Assembly (NCBI RefSeq): GCF_004345325.1
Contig: NZ_SLVJ01000001.1
Span: 372,001-436,000, forward strand
Direction of reading: 5' to 3'
From: Acinetobacter calcoaceticus
Lineage (GTDB): Bacteria > Pseudomonadota > Gammaproteobacteria > Pseudomonadales > Moraxellaceae
DNA length: 64,000 nt
Shown: positions 49,742 through 59,601 of the stretch, piece by piece
Layout of the letters: every line of letters begins with the position of its first letter
How positions within the stretch are numbered: the stretch's first letter is position 1
Notes under the pieces: generated by a model
Databases searched by the model: none
Told to the model about the DNA's origin: nothing
Seen by the model: the letters and a program-made list of their open reading frames with translations, nothing else
Program-made: the position numbers and the translations under genes

Positions 49742-50865
49742 ACTGACTCTTGCGTAGGGATCAATCTTAAACGCAAGTCATCACCCAACTGGGTAACATC
49801 CTCAAGCTTAAAACGAAATTGCTCTGCCATGTGATGTAAATCTGCTTTAAACATTGCTCTGGCGGATTGACCTAAAAAAGTGGGTGCAACATAGCTGATC
49901 ATTTCATCAACCAAGTGCTGCTGTAAAAATGCGCTGGATAGCGTCGCACCAGCCTCAATCAAGATATCAAAAAGCTGATAATCCTGACACAAGCTGCTGA
50001 GTAATGCATCGAGTGAAAAAACAGGCAATTGTACCACGCCCAGATCTGCCAAATCTTGACGATAAGGCCCCATCACCATCACGGTTTCAGGCTGTAATAA
50101 TATTTTGGCAGTGAGCGGCAAACGCCCTTGTCGATCTAAGACCACACGTTTCGGTTGTACTACCGTGCTGATATCTGCTTGTGCCAATTCACGCACATTC
50201 AACTCACAATCATCTGCCAATACCGTATCGATGCCGGTGATGATCGCCGCAGAGATACCACGCCAATGCTGCACATCTAAGCGTGCCGCTGCACCGGTAA
50301 TCCACTTTGACTCACCGGATGCCATCGCTGTGCGACCATCTAAACTAGATGCAACTTTTAAACGCACATAGGGTTGCTGAGTCGACATTGCTTTGAGGAA
50401 GCCACGATTGAGTTGTGCGGCTTCATCTGCACATAACCCTTGTTCAACCTCAATGCCTGCTCGCTGTAAAATCTCTATCCCTTTGCCTGCCACCAAAGGA
50501 TTTGGATCAGCGCATGCCACCACGACTCGTGCCACGCCCGCCTCAACCAAGCCCAAAGCGCAAGGTGGCGTGCGGCCATAGTGTGCACATGGCTCTAAAG
50601 TCACATAAGCGGTTGCCCCATGTGCGGCGGAACCGGCTTGGCGCAAGGCGAATACTTCAGCATGCGGTTGGCCTGCTTGAGGATGAAACCCCTCACCCAG
50701 CAACTGACCATCTTTGACGATGACACAGCCGACATTGGGGTTGGGTTTGGTTGCATATCGCCCCTGTTCAGCCAAAGCAATCGCATGGCGCATCCAAGTT
50801 TGATCTTGGCTGGTTTGCGGATCTAGATGTGCACTAGGGTCAAAGGCCTGGTTATTTTCAGTCAT
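49738..50865 (-). CDS. ribD: Bifunctional riboflavin biosynthesis protein RibD
   Basis: Diaminohydroxyphosphoribosylaminopyrimidine deaminase / uracil reductase. The 375-aa protein has an N-terminal CMP/dCMP-deaminase-type domain with Zn motif HAEVFAL and [11 protein letters not shown], then the reductase domain ([20 protein letters not shown]). I chose the ATG at 50865, which overlaps the nrdR stop by 8 nt; the longer start at 50964 lies within nrdR. Coupled at both ends. Confidence 0.95.
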   Translation of the reverse strand: MTENNQAFDPSAHLDPQTSQDQTWMRHAIALAEQGRYATKPNPNVGCVIVKDGQLLGEGFHPQAGQPHAEVFALRQAGSAAHGATAYVTLEPCAHYGRTPPCALGLVEAGVARVVVACADPNPLVAGKGIEILQRAGIEVEQGLCADEAAQLNRGFLKAMSTQQPYVRLKVASSLDGRTAMASGESKWITGAAARLDVQHWRGISAAIITGIDTVLADDCELNVRELAQADISTVVQPKRVVLDRQGRLPLTAKILLQPETVMVMGPYRQDLADLGVVQLPVFSLDALLSSLCQDYQLFDILIEAGATLSSAFLQQHLVDEMISYVAPTFLGQSARAMFKADLHHMAEQFRFKLEDVTQLGDDLRLRLIPTQESV

Positions 50866-51313
50866 GTTGTTGCATTTGCTCAATTTGACGACGAAAGGCT
50901 TCGACATCTTGAAAATCTTGGTATACCGAAGCAAAGCGTACATAGGCGACATGATCCAATGCAAACAGTGCTTTCATTACAATCTCTCCGATCACAATTG
51001 ACTTGACGTCACGCTCACCTAAACGTCTTATTTGTAATTGGATATCACTCAATGCACTTTCAATTTGCTCTTGCGTGACTGGACGTTTTTGTAGTGCATG
51101 CATCAAAGAACGACGCAATTTTTCTTCATCAAAAGGCTCATTCTTGGTATTGGATTTTATGACTCGAGGCATCACCATCTCGTAGCTTTCAAAGGTGGTA
51201 AAACGTTCACCACAACTTAAACACTCTCGACGACGACGGATCTGACTGCCCGCAGCAGCCAAACGCGAATCAATCACTTTACTATCGGCAACATTACAAA
51301 ATGGACAATGCAT
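50858..51313 (-). CDS. nrdR: Transcriptional repressor NrdR
   Basis: ATP-cone repressor of ribonucleotide reductase genes. The 151-aa protein has the N-terminal zinc ribbon CPFC ... CLSCGERF and an ATP-cone (about 48-140). The ATG at 51313 gives the family N-terminus MHCPFCN. The upstream in-frame start would add six residues. First gene of the nrdR-rib operon, the same nrdR-ribD order as E. coli. Confidence 0.97.
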   Translation of the reverse strand: MHCPFCNVADSKVIDSRLAAAGSQIRRRRECLSCGERFTTFESYEMVMPRVIKSNTKNEPFDEEKLRRSLMHALQKRPVTQEQIESALSDIQLQIRRLGERDVKSIVIGEIVMKALFALDHVAYVRFASVYQDFQDVEAFRRQIEQMQQHD

Positions 51314-51393
51314 ATCAATTCGATGGAACAAATGAAATGGTCGTCAGTTTAGCAAAAAATTTCAGCCTTGTTGAGGTTTAACGCAAGATATAG

Positions 51394-51421
51394 CAAAAAA
51401 ACAGCCCTTTCGGGCTGTTTT
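51394..51421 (-). terminator. Terminator of amtB
   Basis: ACAGCCC / GGGCTGT stem with a 4-nt loop and a T7 run on the minus strand. It lies between amtB and nrdR. Confidence 0.88.
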
Positions 51422-51554
51422 ACACAATATATAGTAAGTTGCAGTTATTAAATTCTGGCTTATTCTGTGGATATTATTCGATTTCAGTAATGATCATTGT
51501 TGTATCTATAAGACCAGCAACATGCAACTGGCAATCTCATTTTTAAACCAAGTC

Positions 51555-52964
51555 CTACTCAACTCGCTCTCCATGTTGACTTAAATCCAGACCCATACGT
51601 TCATCATCAGATTCGACACGGATTCCAATCACAATATCAATCAATTTCAACAAGATAAATGTGGCGACTGCAGAGTAAGCAATAGTTGCCAACACACCCT
51701 CAGCTTGCACCCACAATTGGTGCAGCATATTTTCAGGCACGTTATCGCCCATGATAAATTCACTGGCAAATACGGCAGTCAACAATGCACCTGCAATACC
51801 GCCCACCGCATGTAGCCCAAATGCATCAAGTGAGTCATCGGCTTTCAACAGGCGTTTCAATGAGGTTGTACCCCAGAAACAAACGATACCACCGATCAAG
51901 CCCATCGCAAGCGCGCCACCTACAGTGACAAAACCAGCGGCAGGCGTAATAACGACTAGACCCGCAATTGCACCTGAAGCACCACCTAAGACAGAGGCTT
52001 TACCACGCACCACTTTCTCGGCCAGCAACCATGCAATCATCGCCATTGCCGCTGCCACTTGAGTTGTAACTAAAGCATAGGCTGCGGAACCGTTGGCGCC
52101 CAAAGCAGAACCACCATTGAAACCAAACCAACCCACCCAAACTAGACTTGCACCAAGCACAGTTAAAGTCAGGTTATGTGGTGCCATAGATTCTTTTCCA
52201 AAGCCCATCCGTTTACCCAACATATAGGCTGCAACTAAACCTGCAACACCCGAGTTGATATGTACGACTGTACCACCGGCGAAGTCCAAAGCGCCTTCTT
52301 TCATCAACCAACCGCCACCCCAAACCCAGTGTGCAATCGGTGCATAAACGATAACGACCCATAAGCTGATAAAGGCAACAAAGGCACCAAATTTCATTCG
52401 ATCAGCGATAGAACCACTGATGATCGCCACCGTGATAATGGCAAAGGTCATTTGAAAGATAACAAATAATATTTCTGGGATTGTGCCACTCAACACATCA
52501 GTACTGATGCCGGCCAACATGGCTTTATCCAGTCCACCGATAAAAGCATTGCCTGATCCGAAGGCCAAGGAATAACCCACCACAACCCAGACCACACTGA
52601 CGATTCCCGCTGCCACGAAGCTATGCATCATGGTACTCAGCACATTTTTTTTACGTACCATACCGCCGTAAAAAAGTGCCAAACCTGGGATGGTCATCAA
52701 TAAAACTAATGCTGTAGAGATCAGAACCCATGCAGTATCTCCTGTATCCAGAACTGGAGTAACTTCCGCAGGCGTTGCTTCAACCGCTAAGGTTTCAACG
52801 CTAGACGGTGCATGCTCTGCTGCCGTGGTCGGCTGATTTTGAATTGTTTCTAATTGAACTGTTTGTGTAGATGGAGTAGGTTCAATGCCCTTTTCTTCTG
52901 CCCATGCAGCAGAACCTCCTAATAATGCGCCAGATAAACTGAACGCAAGCAGTATTTTCTTCAT
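51555..52964 (-). CDS. amtB: Ammonium transporter AmtB
   Basis: Ammonium channel whose activity is blocked by the PII protein GlnK. The 469-aa protein has a signal peptide (AAWA cleavage near residue 22), an Ala/Thr/Pro-rich linker of about 50 residues, and then the eleven-helix Amt core with the signature DFAGGTVVHINSGVAGL (His of the twin-His pore), HNLTLTVLGASLVWVGWFGFNGGSA, and FGLHAVGGIAGALLT (second His). I chose the ATG at 52964 (GGGGA 7 nt upstream) over 52970. It follows glnK. Confidence 0.95.
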   Translation of the reverse strand: MKKILLAFSLSGALLGGSAAWAEEKGIEPTPSTQTVQLETIQNQPTTAAEHAPSSVETLAVEATPAEVTPVLDTGDTAWVLISTALVLLMTIPGLALFYGGMVRKKNVLSTMMHSFVAAGIVSVVWVVVGYSLAFGSGNAFIGGLDKAMLAGISTDVLSGTIPEILFVIFQMTFAIITVAIISGSIADRMKFGAFVAFISLWVVIVYAPIAHWVWGGGWLMKEGALDFAGGTVVHINSGVAGLVAAYMLGKRMGFGKESMAPHNLTLTVLGASLVWVGWFGFNGGSALGANGSAAYALVTTQVAAAMAMIAWLLAEKVVRGKASVLGGASGAIAGLVVITPAAGFVTVGGALAMGLIGGIVCFWGTTSLKRLLKADDSLDAFGLHAVGGIAGALLTAVFASEFIMGDNVPENMLHQLWVQAEGVLATIAYSAVATFILLKLIDIVIGIRVESDDERMGLDLSQHGERVE

Positions 52965-53032
52965 TCGCATTTCCCCAACCTATTTTTCTCAGTTATGCAG
53001 TGATCAGCACAACCAGCAAAATTTATGCCAAA

Positions 53033-53392
<360 letters not shown>

Positions 53393-53411
53393 TCACCAGT
53401 AAGGTTTTACG

Positions 53412-53427
53412 TTCAATTTTCATGCCA
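53412..53427 (-). promoter_or_regulatory. Sigma-54-type promoter of glnK-amtB
   Basis: On the minus strand TGGCATG, AAAA, TTGAA. The GG at -24 and the TTG at -12 have the canonical spacing; only the final GC dinucleotide is GA. NtrC-dependent nitrogen control would be expected. Confidence 0.55.
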
Positions 53428-53650
53428 AAACTTTCATAACGGTTGGGGGTGTTAATCAGTTTTGTCATGCGTTGTCTTTATAACCTATTTTATACTGGAA
53501 CTTATAGTCAGGTATGCAAAAAATAATCTTGAACGCATGGAAATTTCATATTTTATTATCTGATAATTCCATATTGATCAGTTAATATTAGAGTCTGACT
53601 ACAAGCGGTGCTACACTGCCAAAATTTGATGAAACTGATATGGTTCTAAG

Positions 53651-53878
53651 ATGATTGAAACTTTAATACACGCCATAATGGAACAGGTTGAGCAACCCAA
53701 GCAAGATTTGGAGCACAACATACGTGCATTACTCAATGAGGCGGTCACCAAGATGGACCTGGTCTCTCAAGATGAAATCCAACGTCAAAAAAATGCCCTA
53801 GCACTTGCCAACCAACGTTTAAATCAGCTTCAAGCTCAACTTCAAGTGCTAGAAAGTGAGTTGCACAAAACAAATTGA
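53651..53878 (+). CDS. ubiK: Ubiquinone biosynthesis accessory factor UbiK
   Basis: A 75-aa BMFP-family protein that helps organise the ubiquinone synthesis complex. It has an N-terminal amphipathic helix (MIETLIHAIMEQV) and a C-terminal coiled coil with leucine heptads. It is expressed divergently from glnK, an arrangement also seen in Pseudomonas. The ATG is 75 bases upstream of comM on the same strand. Confidence 0.88.
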   Translation: MIETLIHAIMEQVEQPKQDLEHNIRALLNEAVTKMDLVSQDEIQRQKNALALANQRLNQLQAQLQVLESELHKTN

Positions 53879-53953
53879 TTGTTTTTTGCACTATATAGGT
53901 GCATCAAAAGACGATAATAAGATCAAAAATAAAGCACAATGGAAAAATAATAA

Positions 53954-55444
53954 ATGTCTTTTGCCAAAATCTACACCCGAGGTTTATTAGGCCTGCATGC
54001 CCCTCAGATTGAGGTTGAAGTCCATGTCAGTCAAGGCTTGCCGTCATTAACGATTGTCGGACTGGCAGAGGCTGCCGTCCGCGAAAGTAAAGATCGGGTG
54101 CGATCTGCAATCATCAATAGTGGTTTTCAATTTCCCACCAAACGACTCACGATCAATTTGGCGCCCGCGGATTTGCCCAAAGATGGTTCACGTTTAGATT
54201 TGCCTATCGCCTTAGGAATACTCATTGCCTCAGGTCAACTCCCAGAAAATCAAACAGACGATTTTGAATTTGTTGGAGAATTGGCCTTAGACGGTCATCT
54301 ACGATCAGGCACAGGCACCCTTAGTATTGCCATGGCCTGTCAACTTGCCAAACACAAGTTAATGCTCTCGCACCAAAATGCGGCAGAAGCAGCACAACTA
54401 CCAGCCATTGAGATTTATCCTGCAACTCATCTCAAACAAGTCTGTGAACATTTCTTAAAACAGCAGTTGATCCAAGTAGCCCAACCGATACCCGCCAAAC
54501 ACGATAATCAATATGCGCTTGACCTTGCAGATGTTAAAGGCCAACTCCGCCCACGCCGCGCCTTAGAAATCGCGGCGGCAGGAGGCCACTCTATTTTGTT
54601 CAGAGGTCCGCCTGGCACGGGTAAAACTTTATTGGCTTCCAGGCTGCCCAGTATATTGCCTCCATTGACCACCGAAGAATATCTAGAAGTTGCCAGTATC
54701 TATTCGGTCAGTAATCACCAACATCCGTTTGGACAACGCCCCTTTCGTGCACCACACCATACTGCATCTGCGGTTGCACTGGTCGGTGGCGGTTCACAGC
54801 CCAAGCCTGGTGAAATCACTTTGGCGCACTTAGGGGTATTATTTTTAGATGAACTACCAGAATTTGATCGAAAGGTTTTAGAAGTATTACGCCAACCTCT
54901 CGAATCAAAGACCATCGTGATCTCGCGAGCATCAAGACAAATTACTTTTCCTGCAAATTTCCAACTGATTGCAGCCATGAATCCTTGTCCTTGTGGCTAT
55001 GCCTTTAATCAGGACAGTCGCTGCCAGTGTTCGGCGGAAGTCATTAAGCGCTATCAAAACCGAATTTCTGGCCCACTACTTGATCGCATCGACCTACATA
55101 TCGATGTACCACCACTTAAAGCACAAGAACTTCAAAATACCAGCCCAGTCGAAGACTCAACTGCGGTGCGACAGCGTGTGATTCAAGCCTATGAACTGCA
55201 AATTCAACGCCAACAACAACTTAACCAAAGCCTGAGTCCAAAACAACTTGAAGTCCATGCCCATTTAGATCCAGATTCAGCAAAAATATTAGACAGTGCG
55301 CAACAACGCTTAAATCTATCTGCTCGTGCCTATCATCGGATTATTCGTGTTGCACGAAGCATTGCTGATTTGGCACAAAGTGAACATATCCACAATCATC
55401 ACCTGACTGAAGCCTTGTCCTACCGTAGTCAAGAAATGCGCTAA
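53954..55444 (+). CDS. comM: ComM / YifB AAA+ ATPase
   Basis: Mg-chelatase-like AAA+ helicase that promotes branch migration during natural transformation. The 496-aa protein has the N-terminal ChlI-like part, Walker A GPPGTGKT near residue 220, Walker B GVLFLDELPEF, the Cys-bearing CPCGYAF ... CQC cluster and the C-terminal Lon-like domain. The gene is complete with no insertion, important because AbaR resistance islands of A. baumannii target comM. Confidence 0.95.
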   Translation: MSFAKIYTRGLLGLHAPQIEVEVHVSQGLPSLTIVGLAEAAVRESKDRVRSAIINSGFQFPTKRLTINLAPADLPKDGSRLDLPIALGILIASGQLPENQTDDFEFVGELALDGHLRSGTGTLSIAMACQLAKHKLMLSHQNAAEAAQLPAIEIYPATHLKQVCEHFLKQQLIQVAQPIPAKHDNQYALDLADVKGQLRPRRALEIAAAGGHSILFRGPPGTGKTLLASRLPSILPPLTTEEYLEVASIYSVSNHQHPFGQRPFRAPHHTASAVALVGGGSQPKPGEITLAHLGVLFLDELPEFDRKVLEVLRQPLESKTIVISRASRQITFPANFQLIAAMNPCPCGYAFNQDSRCQCSAEVIKRYQNRISGPLLDRIDLHIDVPPLKAQELQNTSPVEDSTAVRQRVIQAYELQIQRQQQLNQSLSPKQLEVHAHLDPDSAKILDSAQQRLNLSARAYHRIIRVARSIADLAQSEHIHNHHLTEALSYRSQEMR

Positions 55445-55542
55445 AAATTTACATGTCGCGCCCACAAAAACCCATTCCAAAAAACAAAGTCATGGATTCA
55501 TCAAATTCAACATTCATTTAATAAACCATATGCAGCTCTGCA

Positions 55543-55570
55543 AAAAGAAAGCGGCCTATAAGGCCGCTTT
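55543..55570. terminator. Terminator between comM and the first TorF porin
   Basis: AAAGCGGCCT / AGGCCGCTTT perfect 10-bp stem with a 3-nt loop. The T run is on the minus strand, so it ends the porin gene. It may also stop comM. Confidence 0.85.
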
Positions 55571-55596
55571 CTAAAGTTGTAATGCAGTAATAATGT

Positions 55597-56361
55597 TTAG
55601 AAATTATATTTCAGTCCCAATGCCACTTTATTTTTTTGTTTTTCGTTCATGCGGTCATAACCACCGACAATAAAATCAAGATTCATCAAGGCACCTGTAT
55701 CACCCAATGGATGGCTCACGCCTAGAGTGAGGTGACGGAAATTGAAGGTCTCTGTGGTTTTTAAATATTTGTCCGAGTCACCATAATAATAAGCACCTAA
55801 GCCGATATTTGCAGTGAAATCACGTGGTAACTCATGTGCATAAGTTGCTAGGAAATAGGTGTCACCTTTATTTGCGGTGTCGACATCCTTGGTCGCAGTC
55901 TGTGCAGTGATAGCGAGTTTTTGATAGTTCACACCGAGTAGGGTCTCAAAATAATCTGATTTTGCATCAGACTCGTAATACATATAGTAGGTACCACCTA
56001 CTGTATAGCCCCAATCGTCATTGATCTTGCCGCGATAACCAATATTAAAGTCGTTTTCAAAAGACTTACGGCCGCTATATTCTTCAGTCACATCGTCAAA
56101 TTTAGTCAAAGAATAACCTAGGGTTGATCCCCAGTAGCCAAGATAGAAACCAGATGGATGGCCATATTCAAGACCTGCTTGCATAGTGACTTTGTCATTT
56201 TCAGGGGTATTGGTAATACCACGTAAGTCATAGCTAGAAAGTACCGCGATGTTGCCTGTCACTTCGCCAGGAAAAGGCCATTGCTTTTCATCTGCAGCTA
56301 GGGTCAACGTCGATACAGTTGATAATACGGCCAACAAGCATAGGCTTTTTTTCATTTTCAT
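55597..56361 (-). CDS. TorF-family putative porin (first copy)
   Basis: A 254-aa outer-membrane beta-barrel of the TIGR02001/TorF family. It has a signal peptide (MKMKKSLCLLAV ... LAADE), a first strand with SSYDLRGITNTPENDKV, alternating strands with YWGSTLGYS and NVGYRG-type repeats, and a terminal Phe (LGLKYNF). The ATG at 56361 is preferred because GGGGAG lies 9 nt upstream; the longer start adds nine unrelated residues. The substrate is unknown. A paralogue lies 500 bases away. Confidence 0.85.
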   Translation of the reverse strand: MKMKKSLCLLAVLSTVSTLTLAADEKQWPFPGEVTGNIAVLSSYDLRGITNTPENDKVTMQAGLEYGHPSGFYLGYWGSTLGYSLTKFDDVTEEYSGRKSFENDFNIGYRGKINDDWGYTVGGTYYMYYESDAKSDYFETLLGVNYQKLAITAQTATKDVDTANKGDTYFLATYAHELPRDFTANIGLGAYYYGDSDKYLKTTETFNFRHLTLGVSHPLGDTGALMNLDFIVGGYDRMNEKQKNKVALGLKYNF

Positions 56362-56865
56362 AGAGTTCAACTCCCCTTGGATAGGCATTTATTTGTTGTG
56401 GTGGGTATTAAAAATTCATTTTAAGCAATGCAATTGCTGTGCCATTTTCATAAAAAAAATCAAAATTGCAATACGCAATTATATTTAGTGCATTGAAATT
56501 AGAGTAATTTCAGCTTGTTATAGCAAAATTAATTTCATTGGCTGCGCAAAACTTAAAATCAATACTTTAAGCAAACACTGAATTTGTGAAACTCACAGCT
56601 TCAGCGCGTTATTATCAAAAAGCACGGCGTAAAATATCTATGCAGAATTAGAGTGAAGGCATTAATTAAGTGTAAATAAAACCAAATTTGAATTTTTTGA
56701 AATATGAATAAAATGTATTCAACCTACAAGATGTAGTTTATAAAAATGGACTTAAAATCAAAAATTAAATTTTTCACTTCCATGTTTTTGCAATTGATAA
56801 CCAAAACTTAACAATAAAAAATGCAGGGTCAAAAAACCCTGCATGTTTAGGTCTGTTGACGAGGT
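56362..56865. other. AT-rich gap between the two TorF porins
   Basis: 504 bases with no credible ORF. It holds the terminator at 56821-56844 and presumably the promoter of the first porin, which I cannot place. Many A/T runs give likely curvature and possible H-NS binding. Confidence 0.5.
56821..56844 (-). terminator. Terminator of the second TorF porin
   Basis: ATGCAGGGT / ACCCTGCAT perfect 9-bp stem with a 6-nt loop, followed on the minus strand by TTTTTATTG, 22 bases after the porin stop. Confidence 0.85.
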
Positions 56866-57741
56866 TTAGAACGCGTAACGCATACCCGCAACCACCATAT
56901 TTTTTTGACTTATGCCCTCACGATTTTCACCGCCTACAACATATTTCAACCAACCGGTCGCTTTGGGATTATTAAACAGATCGTGAGAAAGTTGCACTGT
57001 GGCATGACGCAGTACAAAGTCTTCAGTGGTTTTGACATTATACTTTCCGCTGTCTTGATACCAAGACACTGCCGTGCTGAGATTGGCTTTAAAGCCTTGT
57101 GGTAAAGGATGCTCATAACCCAATTCAACATAGGTATCGCCGCGGTTCATGAACACGGTATTATTTACGTAAGATTGCACACTCAATGATGCTGAGTTAC
57201 CTAAAGTCTTACTCAATGGATGACTTAAAAATACCCCAGCTTCTACACCTGTGGTGTTATCACTGCCTGGATAAACATAGGTGGCGAGTTGTAGATCGTA
57301 GTTGAGATCATTGTATTTGTTGGTATAACCTACAATAAAATCATGCTCATAATAATTAGGTGACGCGATGTTGACCTTGCTCAAAGCCTCGGCTTTTTGA
57401 GCCTCTGAGAGTTGCTTGTTATTGTTGATTGCAGCTTTGGCCTGATCTTCTGCAAATGAATAACCCAGTTTGGAGACCCAATAGGTACCATAAAAACCAT
57501 TATAATTTGCGGTTAAGCTACCTTGAATTGCCGCATCATCATTTTCCGGGCTGTTTGTTCCACCACGTGAGACATAGGCGGAAACAGCACTGACCGTACC
57601 AGAAATTTCTAACTTTTTAGCTGCAGTATTTTGATTATTGAGATCCTGTTGAACAATTTGCGACTCAATTCCTTCATGAGCCAAGGCGAACATCGAACTA
57701 CACGCAGCGCATGCGCCTAAAATTACTGCTAATTTATTCAT
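56866..57741 (-). CDS. TorF-family putative porin (second copy)
   Basis: A 291-aa paralogue of the porin at 55597. Signal peptide MNKLAVILGACAACSSMFALA, first-strand motif VSAYVSRGGTNSPENDDA in the place of SSYDLRGITNTPEND, YWVSKLGYS, and the terminal Phe (GMRYAF). It has an extra helical, Lys/Ala-rich insert at about residues 105-130 (AKAAINNNKQLSEAQKAEAL) not present in the first copy. Both copies probably arose by duplication. Function unknown. Confidence 0.83.
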   Translation of the reverse strand: MNKLAVILGACAACSSMFALAHEGIESQIVQQDLNNQNTAAKKLEISGTVSAVSAYVSRGGTNSPENDDAAIQGSLTANYNGFYGTYWVSKLGYSFAEDQAKAAINNNKQLSEAQKAEALSKVNIASPNYYEHDFIVGYTNKYNDLNYDLQLATYVYPGSDNTTGVEAGVFLSHPLSKTLGNSASLSVQSYVNNTVFMNRGDTYVELGYEHPLPQGFKANLSTAVSWYQDSGKYNVKTTEDFVLRHATVQLSHDLFNNPKATGWLKYVVGGENREGISQKNMVVAGMRYAF

Positions 57742-58194
57742 ATTAAATATCTAGGGCATTATTGACGGAAACGGATTATAGTCACAAAAATCCAAAGTTT
57801 AAAATAACTGCACAATATAAAATTTATCTACATATATTTAAAAGAAGAATTAGCAAAATTCTTATATCTTAAATTACTCAAAAAATTATTGATCCGCAAA
57901 ACATCTGTTTAACTAATCACTTTTAATTATAAATAAGACGCAATTCTCATTATAAGATTAATCTGTCTTTTGTTTTGAAACGATATCGACTTTAGACAAA
58001 ATCGCTTTTCAAATTAACTTAAATGTCATATTGTTCTCTTAATGAAAAGTTGGGGTAACTTTTCATTCGGATTGAAAAAGCAATATGGACATGCTGCGAT
58101 TCAATGACTGATTCAGGTGGTGGGAAGGCAAACTTACCAATCCATCAACTGATATTTAAAACAAAATGTGTTTTCTCAAATTATGGGGCATTCA
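57742..58194. other. Gap between TorF porin and oprD
   Basis: 453 bases, very AT-rich, with no credible ORF. It holds a perfect 11-bp inverted repeat with a GGGGT loop (58041-58067) 128 bases before the oprD start. Divergent promoters must lie here but are not clear. Confidence 0.5.
58041..58067 (+). repeat. Perfect inverted repeat in oprD leader
   Basis: AATGAAAAGTT, loop GGGGT, AACTTTTCATT. It may be a 5'-UTR hairpin or operator. The loop can pair with the C-rich loop of the orphan terminator at 17367, with six bases complementary, though this may be chance. Confidence 0.6.
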
Positions 58195-59496
58195 ATGCTA
58201 AACGTGCAAAAGCTGACATTAGCAGCTTTAATTCAAGTATTTTTCGTATCTTCCGCCTTTGCCAGTGAGCAAAGTGAATCCAAGGGTTTTGTTGACGACA
58301 CCACCGCCTCAGTATTGCTGCGTAACGGTTGGATTGGTCGCGATAAAAAAGATCCAGACGTACATGATCAAAGCTCTTGGGGACAAGCTGCCATGGTCTC
58401 TGTAGAGTCTGGCTTCACACCCGGTATCGTTGGTTTTGGTATTGGTATTACCGGTGATGTTGGTTTTAAAATTGGTGAAAATAAACACTCAGGCAATGAT
58501 ATGTTGCCGCTACGTAATGACGGTAGTGCTTATGATCATTGGGGTCGTGGTGGTGCCAATGTTAAAGCGCGCATCTCCAATACCACGATCCGTTATGGTA
58601 CTCAAATTGTTGATTTGCCAGTTTTACAAAGTAATACTGTTGCGCGTCTCATCCCTGAATACTATACCGGTACATCGATCAACAGTAATGAAATCAAAAA
58701 TCTAGAATTGAGCGCGGGTTATTTCACCAAAGACCAACTCTCCAATCAAATTGCCACTGACCAAAATAAGTTAAAACGTGCAGTGGTCTATGGCGGTAAA
58801 TATAAGTTTAATGATGACCTCTCGGCGGCGTATTATGGTGCAAATTTAAAAGATGCATTGGATCGTCATTATCTAAATATGAACTATAAGTATCCACTGG
58901 CCAATGATAGTGCATTAACTTTTGACTTTAGTGGTTATCACACTAAATATAATAAAGAGATTTATGACAAAATCGCCTACTCTGCAACGGGTGCAGCCAA
59001 TACTTCGAAGACCAATGATATTTGGGCACTTTCAGGGAGCTATAAAACTGGTCCACATAATCTGATGCTTGCTTACCAACAAAACTCGGGCGATGTAGGC
59101 TATGTCTATAATGTCGCGGGTGCGGGTGGCAGTAGTATGTATTTACCAAACTCTTATCTTTCTGACTTTGTTGGTAATGGTGAAAAATCGGTTCAATTAC
59201 AATATTCACTAGATTTCAATCAGTTCGGTATCCCAGGTTTAAACTGGACCACAGCCTATGTCTATGGTTGGGATATCAATGTTCAAGCAAAAGGCAAGCG
59301 TATCACAGACGATGCACGTGAGCGTGAGTTCTTTAATCAGGTGAAATATACGGTCCAAAGTGGTGCAGCCAAGGATCTGAGTTTTAAAGTCCGTAACTCA
59401 ATTTATCGTGCGGATAAAAACTACACCTCAGACTACTATATTGGCAGTACTGATGAATGGCGTATCTTTGTCGAATATCCATTTAAGTTCCTTTAA
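58195..59496 (+). CDS. oprD: OprD-family outer membrane porin
   Basis: OprD-type channel for small amino acids and related compounds. The 433-aa protein has a signal peptide (MLNVQKLTLAALIQVFF ... AFASEQ), GFTPGIVGFGIGITGD, the family's DHWGRGGANVKARIS, RYGTQIVDLPVL and a terminal aromatic pattern (PFKFL). I chose the ATG at 58195 (GGGG 6 nt upstream, family N-terminus MLK/NxQKLTL) over a GTG at 58168. It is single, with its own terminator. Confidence 0.92.
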   Translation: MLNVQKLTLAALIQVFFVSSAFASEQSESKGFVDDTTASVLLRNGWIGRDKKDPDVHDQSSWGQAAMVSVESGFTPGIVGFGIGITGDVGFKIGENKHSGNDMLPLRNDGSAYDHWGRGGANVKARISNTTIRYGTQIVDLPVLQSNTVARLIPEYYTGTSINSNEIKNLELSAGYFTKDQLSNQIATDQNKLKRAVVYGGKYKFNDDLSAAYYGANLKDALDRHYLNMNYKYPLANDSALTFDFSGYHTKYNKEIYDKIAYSATGAANTSKTNDIWALSGSYKTGPHNLMLAYQQNSGDVGYVYNVAGAGGSSMYLPNSYLSDFVGNGEKSVQLQYSLDFNQFGIPGLNWTTAYVYGWDINVQAKGKRITDDAREREFFNQVKYTVQSGAAKDLSFKVRNSIYRADKNYTSDYYIGSTDEWRIFVEYPFKFL

Positions 59497-59520
59497 TTCT
59501 TTACATAGTCGTAACACATA

Positions 59521-59557
59521 AAAAAAACCTACATCATTCAATGATGTAGGTTTTTTT
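59521..59557. terminator. Bidirectional terminator between oprD and ppa
   Basis: CCTACATCAT / ATGATGTAGG perfect 10-bp stem with a 3-nt loop, flanked by A7 and T7. Confidence 0.9.
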
Positions 59558-59601
59558 CGCTCAGCCACACTCAAGGATCAAGTGAAGCAGAAACAATATG
59601 C

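Noticed and set aside
57901-57960. Possible Fur box before the porins
   Set aside because: ATTCTCATTATA resembles half of a site but only 9 of 19 positions match the full consensus.
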